Assembly (NCBI RefSeq): GCF_900108555.1
Contig: NZ_FNWV01000003.1
Coordinates: 248,334-312,333, forward strand
Reading direction: 5' to 3'
Source: Ruminococcus flavefaciens
GTDB lineage: Bacteria; Bacillota; Clostridia; Oscillospirales; Ruminococcaceae
DNA: 64,000 nucleotides
In this document: one piece after another, positions 8,766 through 17,254 of the stretch
How positions within the stretch are numbered: position 1 is the first letter of the stretch
Layout: each line of letters begins with the position of its first letter
Position numbers and translations under genes: made by a program
Notes under the pieces: model-generated
The model's database searches: none
What the model was told of the DNA's origin: nothing
The model's input: the letters and a program-made list of their open reading frames with translations, nothing else

Positions 8766-9443
8766 TTAAAAATTAACATTCTCAACAAATGATGAAAAAT
8801 CATATTCACTGCAGTTTTTTAAAATTTTGAGAATTGTTAATAGATTGCTTTTTCTTCTTTTATATGTGCTGTCCGATAGCATATTAAACAATAGTCTTGC
8901 ATTTACACTTCCAATTCTTGTTGCTGAATACATTCTCCAAATGAGTTTATTCCTCAATAATAGACGAACTAAAAGCTTCTCTTTTTCTAATTTTGATATA
9001 TTATTTATAACCATTCCTATACATGAAACGAATGTAATATGTGACATTTCAAACGACAAACCAATTGCTGAAGATGTTTTTGCATGGTTTTCACCATATT
9101 TAACATAAGCTCCTTCTGTCCTCGATTTGCCGTCATTCAATAGTAGTTTTCCAATATCTAAATAAGATAGTCCAGGATTACCCTGTTCTACGATTATCTG
9201 ACTTAACTTAAATGTTGCGTCATTAAAATTGCTGAATTGAAACACATCTTTTGATTCAATTAATTCGTGGCTATTGTTAACATCTATATAATCAACAAAT
9301 TCCTTCAAAGGTGTTCTTATTAGTTTATCAATGTATTTTAATACCTCAGATGATGGAAATTCATAGGCATAGAAAAGCATATGCTTATTAATATCTTTTT
9401 CATATATCTGCTTGAAAAAGATGTCACATTCATTCATCGTCAT
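8766..9443 (-). CDS. Unrecognised 225-residue protein of a mobile-element cluster
   Basis: I do not recognise this protein. It has no signal peptide or membrane segment. The middle part (LSYLDIGKLLLNDGKSRTEG, then YVKYGENHAKT) looks like a winged-helix or ligand-binding fold, and the C-terminal part is basic and helical (LLVRLLLRNKLIWRMY). Its start overlaps the end of the ParB-like gene by 14 bp, so the two were translated together. With the ParB-like and nuclease-like remnants upstream it may have formed a maintenance or defence set (inference). AT content is higher than in the flanking core genes. Confidence 0.45.
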   Translation of the reverse strand: MTMNECDIFFKQIYEKDINKHMLFYAYEFPSSEVLKYIDKLIRTPLKEFVDYIDVNNSHELIESKDVFQFSNFNDATFKLSQIIVEQGNPGLSYLDIGKLLLNDGKSRTEGAYVKYGENHAKTSSAIGLSFEMSHITFVSCIGMVINNISKLEKEKLLVRLLLRNKLIWRMYSATRIGSVNARLLFNMLSDSTYKRRKSNLLTILKILKNCSEYDFSSFVENVNF

Positions 9444-10203
9444 CCATTTTCTCCCTAATCTTATTAAGCCTTTTTAAAATTTTATCAATTTCGAATTTTG
9501 ACTGATTGTAAGTATCTTTACTTGATTTTAGTTGTTTTTCAAATGTATCATCAATTATAAAATCTCTAAATTTCTTTAACTTTTTCACAACATCATCTAA
9601 CTTTCCTGATTCAAGCATCTGGGCATGTCCAGTGTAAATGGATACAGTGCCATTTGATATATTTTGCATTATCTTTTTGGCTTGTTTATCGCCAATTCTA
9701 GCGATATCAGAGAGCTTTCTCATATCCTTAGCATCTTTAATAGCACCACCTTTTACAGCAGTAGCAATAGTATTATCCAAATCAGGGGTTGTGTCTCTGT
9801 ATTTTTTTACATTTCTATTTCCAAGATATTCCCAATAATGACTCCAGTGTCTTTTATCATTATCATCATGTTTAATCATGAATTCAACAACATCTATCAT
9901 TTTCTGAGCTTTTGCTTTAGAAAGACCTAATTCCTCCGCCATGCTTGGAATAGGAATTTTAGTTTGAAGGTGTCTTCTATATAGGTATGTAGCTTGTTCA
10001 AAAGGATCCCATTCCTTCTGCCCATTTAAATGGCGCTGACCTAAAAGTGAAAAAACTGCTTTTTCAGATATATCTGCTGGGAGTAAAATGCATCTGATTT
10101 TTCCCCATTTGATAGGATCTTTTTCCGCTAATATTCTATATGCTGCTAATCGACTAGCTATGTGGTCGGTCGTAATCGTGGTATGTTTTGGCTTCTCCGA
10201 TAA
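9430..10203 (-). pseudogene. ParB-like nuclease/HTH protein, 5' end lost
   Basis: The open frame runs from about 10203 to 9430. The first part contains TTDHIASRLAAYRIL, then RHLNGQKEWDPFEQATYLYR, as in ParB N-terminal domains. The part from ATG 9942 contains the ParB-type HTH (MAEELGLSKAKAQKMIDVV) and a coiled C-terminal end. The conserved region continues upstream of the only good ATG, but there the frame is joined to a different gene (the nuclease-like remnant), with a stop at 10204-10206 and no start. I infer a deletion that fused the ends of two genes out of frame. A 170-residue HTH fragment from 9942 could still be made. Confidence 0.6.
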
Positions 10204-10381
10204 TTAACAGATTATTAAAGCAATAGTAAACATCAGGAATAAAATTTCCAATAACTTTACTCGGTTTCTTTGAAACGCCATTATCGCATTCAATTAGTGC
10301 ATTTAGATTATTAGGAACTATGCTTTTGATATAGTTAAATGCAAGATTTACAAGGGATATATGTTCATTGGATTCGCTCAT
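10154..10381 (-). pseudogene. N-terminal remnant of a PD-(D/E)xK-type protein
   Basis: Starts at ATG 10381 after AGGAG and reads 75 codons. It contains IPDVYYCF and LLIIGEAKTYHDYDRPHS, the D...ExK pattern of restriction-type nucleases, in which a Q usually follows within a few residues. Here the frame stops right after RPHS, and the DNA continues in another frame as the ParB-like protein. The abrupt end at the conserved motif says the rest was deleted. Confidence 0.55.
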
Positions 10382-10452
10382 TATTCTTCTCCTAAAACAG
10401 GGCGTGAAGGTTATTGAATAAAAAGCTTTTGCAAAATGTCGCAATAAAGGAC

Positions 10453-10481
10453 TTGTAAAAATTTTCTGGCGTAGCTATAAT
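10453..10481 (+). promoter_or_regulatory. Promoter of the dockerin protein gene
   Basis: TTGTAA 10453-10458, 17-bp spacer, TATAAT 10476-10481; the start codon is 40 bp downstream. The spacer ends in GGCGTAGC, immediately before the -10 box, a string seen again beside a possible -10 at 35269-35277. Confidence 0.65.
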
Positions 10482-10521
10482 AAATATATATATGCTTTTT
10501 ATGTTCAAGGAGGGTGTGACA

Positions 10522-12807
10522 ATGTACAAAAAAATAAAGCTTTTTTTGTCAGCTTTGACTGCCTGCGCTGTAACAGCGGCAGCTATGACTGTTTTTCCCG
10601 TGAATGCTGTGGGAGAGACGGGAACTTCGGGGGCGACAAACAGTGCCGCGGTGAGTCTTACTTATTATGACGAGGAATTCAAGGCTCCTTATTCGTGCAA
10701 TGACCTCATAGCATGGAAGGCTGATGACGATGATGGCGAGGCAACAATCGTTCGTAATTCTGTGGGCGGTTATTACGTTTGCAACTGGGACAGTACAAGA
10801 CTTGCGGAGTTCCTTGTCGGTGAGGGAAAGGTACAGTCTATAGACGATGTCAAGGATTGCTTCGTAAAATATGAGGCAGCCTTTAAAGACACGGAAAGCT
10901 ATGCTATTGGAGCTGTGGTGGAATGTTACGATGCTGAGAATAAAAAAACAGCGGAAATAAGAGTTCTTGACTCATATACAGAGGACGCTTTCAGTGCAGA
11001 TACCGATAATGCAAAAAAAATAAGCATAAACGGCACTGATTATTACGTAATTATCACCGAGGAGGAGAATGTTCCTGTTGAGGTCATATATATTGTCCGC
11101 TGCGAGAGCCTTGACGGTGGCAGCATAAGCGAAAAGATAGACTTTAAGGCGATAGACGCCGAGTTAAAGGATAATGGCTTTAAAATAGAAATAGGTAAGC
11201 AACCTAAGCTTTATGTCCGCGGAACAGGCGAAAAGGGAAAGATATTCGTAAATGATGTTACTTTGGCCAATGTTCCTCACAAGGGAAGTATAAAAGTCGA
11301 GAACCATTATGACTCACGCAACCCTGTCTGGCTTAATGGACAGTATTACTCCTATTCGTCGCTGGATAAAGGCTTACGCAACGGAATGACGGTCTCTGAT
11401 GACGGAACAGCTCACTGTATGTATGAAAATTGTAATACCAATTCGGACAGTGCGTTTTTCAGAGGTATTCTTGACGAAAAGGCGGTGTCTTTTGATGAAT
11501 ATGAAAAGATGAACGTTCACTATGAGACGACAATAAAGGCTAAGGACAAATATGCAGTGGGAGTTGAGCTCTTTGATCGTGACAGTATAACGTCGATAAA
11601 TATTGTTCAGTTCAGTAATACAAAGGACTTTGTGGACGACGGTCATGACAGGGCTGATGTGAAACACCTTGACTGTGTTGAGGTAGACGGTATCAAGTAT
11701 GATATTTATTCAAGGACATTTAACTATGAGTCCTGTATGAGCTTGCCTGCACCGCAGATATGGTGTATATCACAGGTCAGCTTTGAACAGGAGGCCTACG
11801 GAGCAGTTGGCGATATTGATCTCAAGAAGCATTACGATGTTTGGCTAAAGAACTATTTGGAAAAGACAAACAAGATAAGCGAAATATTAATGTTTGCTGA
11901 ATCATTTGGTGCCGGAAGAGGTGAATTTGACCTTGAAAATGCTGAATTTGATCTTGTAAAGAAAGATGACGTATATGACAGAGTGATTGACAATACATCG
12001 ATAAACGCTCCTGCCGAGCCTATTATTGAAGGCGGCAGCATGGTATTCTGCACAGAGAATGGAAAGTGTACTCTCAAAAAGAACGGAACTATTGTCGGTG
12101 ACTGTTTCCAGAATTATGATGACAGTGTTTTCAAGTTTGGAAAGAGCATGAACTTTGAAATGGCGGACGAGCAGATAGACAATGATAAGGGCGACTTTAT
12201 CAATATGAATTTTAGGGCTAATATAAGCACGGACGGCAATTACAGCTTAGGTGCTGAGGGAAGAATGTGTGATGAACACGGCGAAGAATATATAGATTTT
12301 TATATGTATCCTGTGCTGAATTATGATGCTGTTCCAAAAGAAGCCAAGTATCTCGGTACGGAGGAGTTTACCGATCGTGAATACGATATCTATGTGTACT
12401 ATAACGATCATGTTGTCACTGCCGGTGGCAAAAAGAATGTGAAGTATTATTGTATAGCTAAAACCAAGACTCCTAATGATACAATCGCATCAGGAACTAT
12501 CTATCTTCTTGACGCTGTTATAGCATGGAAAAATGCTGGACTTGAAGTAGGCCCTATCACAAATGTAGCTCTCAATGCCAATATATGCGGTATCGGCAGC
12601 GGAGAAATAGAGCTTTTACATAATGATATTATCGTTGAGAGAATGAACAGGGAGAAGTTCACATCAGATGATATGTTGCTTTTCCAGAAGTACCTCCTTG
12701 GCGAGGAATGTGACCTTGAAGATAAGAATTTCGACCTCAATTATGACGGAGTATTTGATAATTTCGATATGATAGAGCTCAGAAAACAGGTTCTTAACAA
12801 TTATTGA
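10522..12807 (+). CDS. Secreted protein with C-terminal dockerin-like domain
   Basis: A 761-residue protein starting at ATG 10522, after AAGGAGGGTG. A signal peptide covers about 1-32 (KKIKLFLSALTACAVTAAAM, cleavage near VNA-VG). The long middle is acidic, rich in Tyr/Asp, and appears to repeat a beta-sandwich unit: similar stretches occur around residues 55-230, 260-430 and 510-700, each with a W/Y-rich start and an AVGxx(L/V)xD strand. I do not recognise a catalytic domain. The last 50 residues resemble a type I dockerin: a degenerate first half (FTSDDMLLFQKYLLGE) and a good calcium loop in the second (DLNYDGVFDNFDMIELRKQV). This suggests attachment to a cellulosome-like scaffold. Its location inside a mobile element is unexpected. 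Confidence 0.75.
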   Translation: MYKKIKLFLSALTACAVTAAAMTVFPVNAVGETGTSGATNSAAVSLTYYDEEFKAPYSCNDLIAWKADDDDGEATIVRNSVGGYYVCNWDSTRLAEFLVGEGKVQSIDDVKDCFVKYEAAFKDTESYAIGAVVECYDAENKKTAEIRVLDSYTEDAFSADTDNAKKISINGTDYYVIITEEENVPVEVIYIVRCESLDGGSISEKIDFKAIDAELKDNGFKIEIGKQPKLYVRGTGEKGKIFVNDVTLANVPHKGSIKVENHYDSRNPVWLNGQYYSYSSLDKGLRNGMTVSDDGTAHCMYENCNTNSDSAFFRGILDEKAVSFDEYEKMNVHYETTIKAKDKYAVGVELFDRDSITSINIVQFSNTKDFVDDGHDRADVKHLDCVEVDGIKYDIYSRTFNYESCMSLPAPQIWCISQVSFEQEAYGAVGDIDLKKHYDVWLKNYLEKTNKISEILMFAESFGAGRGEFDLENAEFDLVKKDDVYDRVIDNTSINAPAEPIIEGGSMVFCTENGKCTLKKNGTIVGDCFQNYDDSVFKFGKSMNFEMADEQIDNDKGDFINMNFRANISTDGNYSLGAEGRMCDEHGEEYIDFYMYPVLNYDAVPKEAKYLGTEEFTDREYDIYVYYNDHVVTAGGKKNVKYYCIAKTKTPNDTIASGTIYLLDAVIAWKNAGLEVGPITNVALNANICGIGSGEIELLHNDIIVERMNREKFTSDDMLLFQKYLLGEECDLEDKNFDLNYDGVFDNFDMIELRKQVLNNY

Positions 12808-12850
12808 TGATAAAATCTGAAGTCTTATAAAAATGCTCATATAGAAGCTT

Positions 12851-12890
12851 TGCCTCTAAGTGTTAAACGCTTAGGGGCATTATTATTTAT
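12851..12890 (+). terminator. Terminator after the dockerin protein gene
   Basis: TGCCTCTAAG pairs with CTTAGGGGCA across a short loop, followed by an AT-rich, T-containing tract. It lies 44 bp after the stop codon. Confidence 0.7.
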
Positions 12891-12972
12891 TGATGAGATA
12901 GAAGCAGAATTTAGCGAAGAAAGATTATGTGAAGTCTGAAAACAACAAAATCTTCTTTCAGCTTAAATGAAG

Positions 12973-14500
12973 GGGGTGTCCAAAATGGTGCTGTTTACAA
13001 ACTCTCGACATTGAGTGCTGAATATGGTATAATAAAAGTGTCGAAAGTGAGGTAGCAGCGATGTTAAAAAGAGCCGAAAGCAAGCAAATGAAAATGTCCT
13101 TTGTGACACTTGAAGAACTAATGCCGCAGGAGCATTTTCTGCGTGATCTGGATAGGCTTGTAGATTTTGATTTCATCTATGACAAGGTCGCAGACTTCTA
13201 TTCCAACACAGGCAGACCGTCAATCGACCCTGTTGTTCTGATAAAAATGCTGCTTATCGGATATATCTACGGCATTGATTCCGAGCGGCGCTTGGAACAG
13301 GAAATCACAGTCAATATCGCATACCGCTGGTTCCTCGGCATCGACCTCGACGAGCGCGTTCCCGATCACTCAACTATCTCCCAGTTGCGCCGCAGAAAGT
13401 TCGATGGCACGACTGTCTTTCGTGATATTTTTGATGAAGTAGTTTGCAAATGCATCGAGACAGGTCTCGTTGACGGCAAGCTACTGCTCGCTGATTCCAC
13501 TCACATAAGAGCCAATGCCCGTAACGATCTGCGCGAGGTCATCGAAGTGCCAGATACTCCAACGGAGTATATGCAGAAACTTGATCGTGAGGCATATGAA
13601 CTCGGTCTTATCAAAGAGCCTGTTGAATACGATACTACTAAAACTAAAGAAATCACCAAAAGTGTTACAGATCCTGAATGCGGACTGATGAAGCGTCCGG
13701 GAAAGCCTACAGGATTTCACTATCTGAATCATCAGACCTGCGATTCAAAGCATGGGATGATAACAGATGTTTTTGTAACACCAGGCAATTATAATGATTG
13801 TACCCCTCACGCTGACCGTATCAATTATCAAATTGATAAATTCGGATTTAATACGGAAGCAGTTTGTGCAGATAAGGCTTATGACAGTAACGAGATACAC
13901 AATGAAATGTTTAAACGTAATATCAAGACATTTATTCCATACAAATTGACTCCTAAATCTTGTGCAAATTACGAAAAGGGTTTCGATAAGTCAGACTTTG
14001 AATACAACGTGGAAAGAGATGAATATGTTTGTCCTAACGGAATAATATTTCACTTCAGCAGCTACAAAAAAGGTAAAGGAGTCAAGGTTTATCGTCCGAA
14101 ACAAAAGGATTGTATAGTCTGTCCATTTCGAAGTCAATGTATGGGAAAGTCAAAATCATTGCGTGCCATAGAAGTTCACCTTCACGAAACAGCTCGAAGA
14201 GAGCAATTTAAAAACAACGGAATTTCTGAATAATATGATGCCATGCGGCTGCGCAAAATATGGTGCGAGGGAAATTTCTCTCATCAAAAAGAATGTCATA
14301 ATTTAAGACGCACCCGAAAGAGGGGCATTGAACGAGTTACCGAGCAATGCCTCTTATCGGCATGCGCCTTAAACTTAAAAAGGCTTGTAGAGATACTATT
14401 TTTACTTCAATATTCAGCTATTATTTCAGTCCGAAAGCTATTCGGGCTGTTTTTTATTGTAAAAACATGGGTTTGTCAACAGCACCAAAATGGACACCCC
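12973..14500 (+). mobile_element. IS1182-type insertion sequence, 1528 bp
   Basis: Both ends are the same sequence in opposite orientation: 12973-13002 and the complement of 14471-14500 match at 26 of 30 positions, each beginning GGGGTGTCCA. The element holds one transposase gene with its own promoter (TCGACA, 17 bp, TATAAT at about 13027-13032). I could not identify a clear target-site duplication. It sits between the dockerin gene and the mobilization genes. Confidence 0.88.
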
Positions 14501-14536
14501 TTTACTGATATCAACTCACTTATTTTTTACCTTTAA
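13061..14536 (+). pseudogene. IS1182-family transposase with in-frame nonsense codon
   Basis: The frame opens at ATG 13061 after GAGGTAG and reads typical IS1182 transposase: an N-terminal DNA-binding part (STISQLRRRKF), the DDE core with DSTHIRAN, DKAYDSNE, and the C-terminal Cys motif DCIVCPFRSQC. After residue 390 a TAA (14231-14233) interrupts it. The same frame then continues with MRLRKIWCEGNFSHQK and LSACALNLKRL, the conserved C-terminal end including the third catalytic acid (CEG). A single base change of an AAA or similar codon explains it. The frame runs past the right inverted repeat, so the original stop is also lost. Probably inactive. Confidence 0.88.
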
Positions 14537-14720
14537 AAGTAGGAGGTAAAAATTGTTGTTTCCGGTTTTCACATATTTTGAATATCTGTTTTGTTCAAAA
14601 AAGAGAAAAAAGGATCTTTTTCAAAAATAAAACGCATACCCCCTGCATTTTTTTGCCTTTAAAAGTAGAGGGCTCTTTTTACATACGTGTATCACGTAAA
14701 AAAATGAAAGGAATGATGCT
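14501..14720. other. Intergenic region with CCTTTAAAAGTAG direct repeats
   Basis: No gene. The 13-mer CCTTTAAAAGTAG occurs twice, at about 14530 and 14655, each copy followed by a purine-rich GAGG/AGGG. The spacing (about 125 bp) and position before the HTH gene suggest operator or iteron-like sites. A short Ile/Phe-rich reading frame from TTG near 14552 follows the first copy, but I do not call it a gene. Confidence 0.4.
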
Positions 14721-15077
14721 ATGCCAATTTTAAAAGTCAAACGGAAAGGTTATGTCTCTATGGACAGGGAGTTCCTCATAAGGAAGGACTTGTCTCTGAA
14801 AGCAAAGGGCTTGCTTGCCCACATGATGACATTGCCTGATAACTGGAGATTCACTATCGACGGTCTTGTCCACTGTCATAAGGAATCCAAAACTGCTATT
14901 TCGGCAGCTTTAAAAGAACTGGAACAGCTTGGATATCTGCGGCGGCGGTATCCGAGAAACGAACACGGCAGGATAGATCATGCCGAGTATACTGTCTGTG
15001 ACATTCCAATTCACGAATATGAAACCTTAGTTGTTGACTGGAGCGATAACAACGCTCAGAAAGGAGAAGATTTATGA
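14721..15077 (+). CDS. Winged-helix protein of the mobilization region
   Basis: A 118-residue protein beginning MPILKVKRKGYVSMDREFLI. Residues 25-80 form a winged helix (SLKAKGLLAHMMTLPDNWRF, then KESKTAISAALKELEQLGYL and RRRYPRNEHGRI as the wing). This family occurs at the head of plasmid and integrative-element replication or mobilization operons in Firmicutes. The ribosome site is GAAAGGAATG. Its end overlaps the next gene by 4 bp (ATGA). Confidence 0.7.
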   Translation: MPILKVKRKGYVSMDREFLIRKDLSLKAKGLLAHMMTLPDNWRFTIDGLVHCHKESKTAISAALKELEQLGYLRRRYPRNEHGRIDHAEYTVCDIPIHEYETLVVDWSDNNAQKGEDL

Positions 15078-15403
15078 ACGAAGAAGCCAAACTTATCAAT
15101 ATTGAAAGCGATTATGAGAGAGCCCTTGCGGAACGTGAGGCTATTGAAGCTGAACTGAAAAAGCTGACGGAAAAAGAAACGCAGAAAGCCCATCACATCA
15201 ATACTCTGCGTAATCGTTATAAGGAAGAAAAACGCCGCAGCCGTACTCACCGACTTATTGAACGGGGAGCTATCCTTGAAAGTATTCTCCCCGACGCTGA
15301 ATCATATTCCAACGATCAGATAAAGCATATTTTGAGAGTAGCATTCAGCAGCCTGCCTGTTGATCTGAAAGGAGCATATTTCCATGACAATACTGATGAA
15401 TAA
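15074..15403 (+). CDS. DUF3847/MobC-like relaxosome accessory protein
   Basis: A 109-residue protein with a charged coiled coil (residues 10-55), then RRSRTHRLIERGAILES, a signature of the DUF3847 proteins that precede MobA/MobL relaxases. It would bind at oriT and help the relaxase. Translation is coupled to the upstream gene by an ATGA overlap. The oriT candidate lies 40 bp downstream, and the relaxase follows. Confidence 0.72.
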   Translation: MNEEAKLINIESDYERALAEREAIEAELKKLTEKETQKAHHINTLRNRYKEEKRRSRTHRLIERGAILESILPDAESYSNDQIKHILRVAFSSLPVDLKGAYFHDNTDE

Positions 15404-15441
15404 TTCTGAAAAAGCGGTTTTTGAGGTCAGCAATACCGCTT

Positions 15442-15525
15442 CCCTTGATATCAAGGGCGCACTTATATACCACTGACATGGTATGTGCGCTTTACGAGGC
15501 AAAAATGACGCCCTGAAACAGGGCG
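15442..15525 (-). other. MOBQ-type origin of transfer (oriT)
   Basis: Read on the minus strand, a hairpin (GCGCACATACCA paired with TGGTATATAAGTGCGC, 15490 to 15457) leads straight into TAAGTGCGCCCT (15465-15454). That 12-mer is the nick-region consensus of the RSF1010/pIP501 oriT family served by MobA/MobL-type relaxases. The nick sequence runs into a perfect 16-bp palindrome, CCCTTGATATCAAGGG (15442-15457). A second hairpin, CGCCCT-GAAAC-AGGGCG (15509-15525), lies just before the relaxase ribosome site. The location, immediately upstream of the relaxase, is the classical one. Confidence 0.8.
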
Positions 15526-15545
15526 CGTAGGAAGACGGTGATAAT

Positions 15546-17171
15546 ATCGCAATCTATCATTTCTCAATAAAAATTATCAGCCGCAGAAAAGGAAAGTCTG
15601 CCGTAGCCGCAGCAGCATACCGAGCAGGAGAAAAGCTTCACAACAATTATGACGGCATGACGCACGACTTCACACGCAAGGGCGGAGTAGTTCACAGTGA
15701 GATACTGCTTCCGCCAAATGCTCCTGCGGAATACGCAGACCGTTCCTCACTATGGAATGCGGTTGAAGCTGTAGAGAAATCCAAGAACTCACAGCTTGCA
15801 CGGGAGATAGAAATTGCTCTGCCCAATGAATTGTCTCAATCTGAATGTATAGCTCTGACACATGAGTTTGTACAGAAAACTTTTGTAAACAAAGGAATGT
15901 GTGCTGATATCTGTATCCATGATCCCAACCGTGAACAGAAAAACATTCATGCTCATATCATGCTGACAATGCGCCCGATAAATGAGGACGGAACCTGGGG
16001 CGACAAGCAGAGAAAAGAGTACGTTCTCGATAAAAACGGAAACAAGATATATGATAAAAAGAAACGGACCTACAAGTGCCACACCGTGCAGACTACAGAC
16101 TGGAACAGCCGTGAGAAAGCTGAGGAATGGAGAAAGGCATGGGCTGACTATCTTAACAACTTTCTGGAGCAGAGAAACATTACCGATACGGTAGACCACA
16201 GGTCATACAAGCGACAAGGAAAACTTGTAAAGCCGACGATTCACATGGGAGTAGCTGCTACACAAATGGAACGTAAAGGCAAACGCACCATTAATATGAC
16301 CATTGCACAAGCGATGAGAATGTACATTGACAGCCGCAGATTTGTCCTTGAAGAAACAACTATCCGTGACTATAATCAGGTATTGAAATACCGTTTTAAA
16401 TCTATAATGGACATTAATGTCATGGACATAAAGCCTATCTATATTCAGCAGGCAATAAACATTGAAGCTGAGAAATTTAGTCCCAAGACAATAAAAAATG
16501 CGTATGGACTTTTGAAATCTGTCCTGAAAATGTTTAATACGGATATTAACCTGAACAGTATCAAGCTCCCGAAAATAAGAAAAAAGGAAAAAGAATTACC
16601 GTCATTTGAAGAAGTATTCAATATCGTTAAAGGTTCAGAAATTGAATTGCCTGTTTTGCTTGCAGCCTGGCTCAGCCTGAGAATTGGCGAAGTCATCGGC
16701 TTACATTTCAGAGATATAAATCCTGATACTCACAGAGCTAAGATCAGGCGTACAGTTATCCGTACCGATGAGGGATTGAAAGTCCGTGAGGGCTGTAAGA
16801 CCGAAAAGAGTCAGCGTCAGCTCGAATTGCCTGAATATATCTATAATATGATAATGGCGATTCCGCATAAAAGCGGTGAGGACTTTATTGTACCGCTTAC
16901 AAGGAAAGCTCTTTACAGCAGATTTACAAGGCTTATGAAAAAACACGGTATTGAAATGTCTTTTCATGATCTTCGTCATTTAAATGCTTCAATCATGCTT
17001 ATGCTTGGAGTTCCAGACAAATACGCAATGGAACGCGGCGGTTGGTCGACAGATTGTATATTGAAATCAGTTTATCAGCAGACATTCAGCTCAGAGCGAA
17101 AAAAGATTGACAAAATGATTGATGGTTACTTTAACGGTATAATTCTTGACTCTGATAATGCTTCGGCATAA
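15546..17171 (+). CDS. MobA/MobL relaxase-tyrosine integrase chimera
   Basis: A continuous frame of 541 codons. Residues 1-about 245 are a MOBQ relaxase domain: IAIYHFSIKIISR, the tyrosine segment AAAAYRAGE, and the metal-site motif KNIHAHIML. At about base 16290 it passes without interruption into a tyrosine recombinase: core-binding domain (IAQAMRMYIDSR), then the catalytic set SLRIGE (Arg), TEKSQRQ (Lys), HDLRH (His-x-x-Arg), GGWS and SVYQQTF (nucleophile Tyr). The relaxase's C-terminal part and the integrase's usual N-terminal arm-binding part are both missing, so a deletion fused two genes in frame. The codon where relatives have ATG is ATC (15546); a stop lies 5 codons upstream, and the first in-frame ATG (15657) is inside the conserved domain. 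Translation level is therefore uncertain. Confidence 0.85.
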   Translation: MAIYHFSIKIISRRKGKSAVAAAAYRAGEKLHNNYDGMTHDFTRKGGVVHSEILLPPNAPAEYADRSSLWNAVEAVEKSKNSQLAREIEIALPNELSQSECIALTHEFVQKTFVNKGMCADICIHDPNREQKNIHAHIMLTMRPINEDGTWGDKQRKEYVLDKNGNKIYDKKKRTYKCHTVQTTDWNSREKAEEWRKAWADYLNNFLEQRNITDTVDHRSYKRQGKLVKPTIHMGVAATQMERKGKRTINMTIAQAMRMYIDSRRFVLEETTIRDYNQVLKYRFKSIMDINVMDIKPIYIQQAINIEAEKFSPKTIKNAYGLLKSVLKMFNTDINLNSIKLPKIRKKEKELPSFEEVFNIVKGSEIELPVLLAAWLSLRIGEVIGLHFRDINPDTHRAKIRRTVIRTDEGLKVREGCKTEKSQRQLELPEYIYNMIMAIPHKSGEDFIVPLTRKALYSRFTRLMKKHGIEMSFHDLRHLNASIMLMLGVPDKYAMERGGWSTDCILKSVYQQTFSSERKKIDKMIDGYFNGIILDSDNASA

Positions 17172-17174
17172 ATA

Positions 17175-17209
17175 TGTGATTATGAGAAAATCACATAATG
17201 TCACACGAA
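17175..17209. repeat. Right cluster of TCACAC-type repeats (probable integrase arm sites)
   Basis: ATCACATAA (17190-17198) and GTCACACGAA (17200-17209) are direct copies related to the three TCACACG repeats at the left end. The complement ATGTGATT at 17175-17182 makes an inverted pair with the first. They lie between the integrase stop and the right attachment repeat. Confidence 0.55.
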
Positions 17210-17254
17210 TTAAAGTATAAATGCCTGTAAGAGGCAGTTTTTGTTTATTTGTTA

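Noticed and set aside
15657..17171. Relaxase-integrase frame beginning at ATG 15657
   Set aside because: The conserved relaxase N-terminal sequence, including the catalytic Tyr segment, lies upstream, so this ATG is internal.
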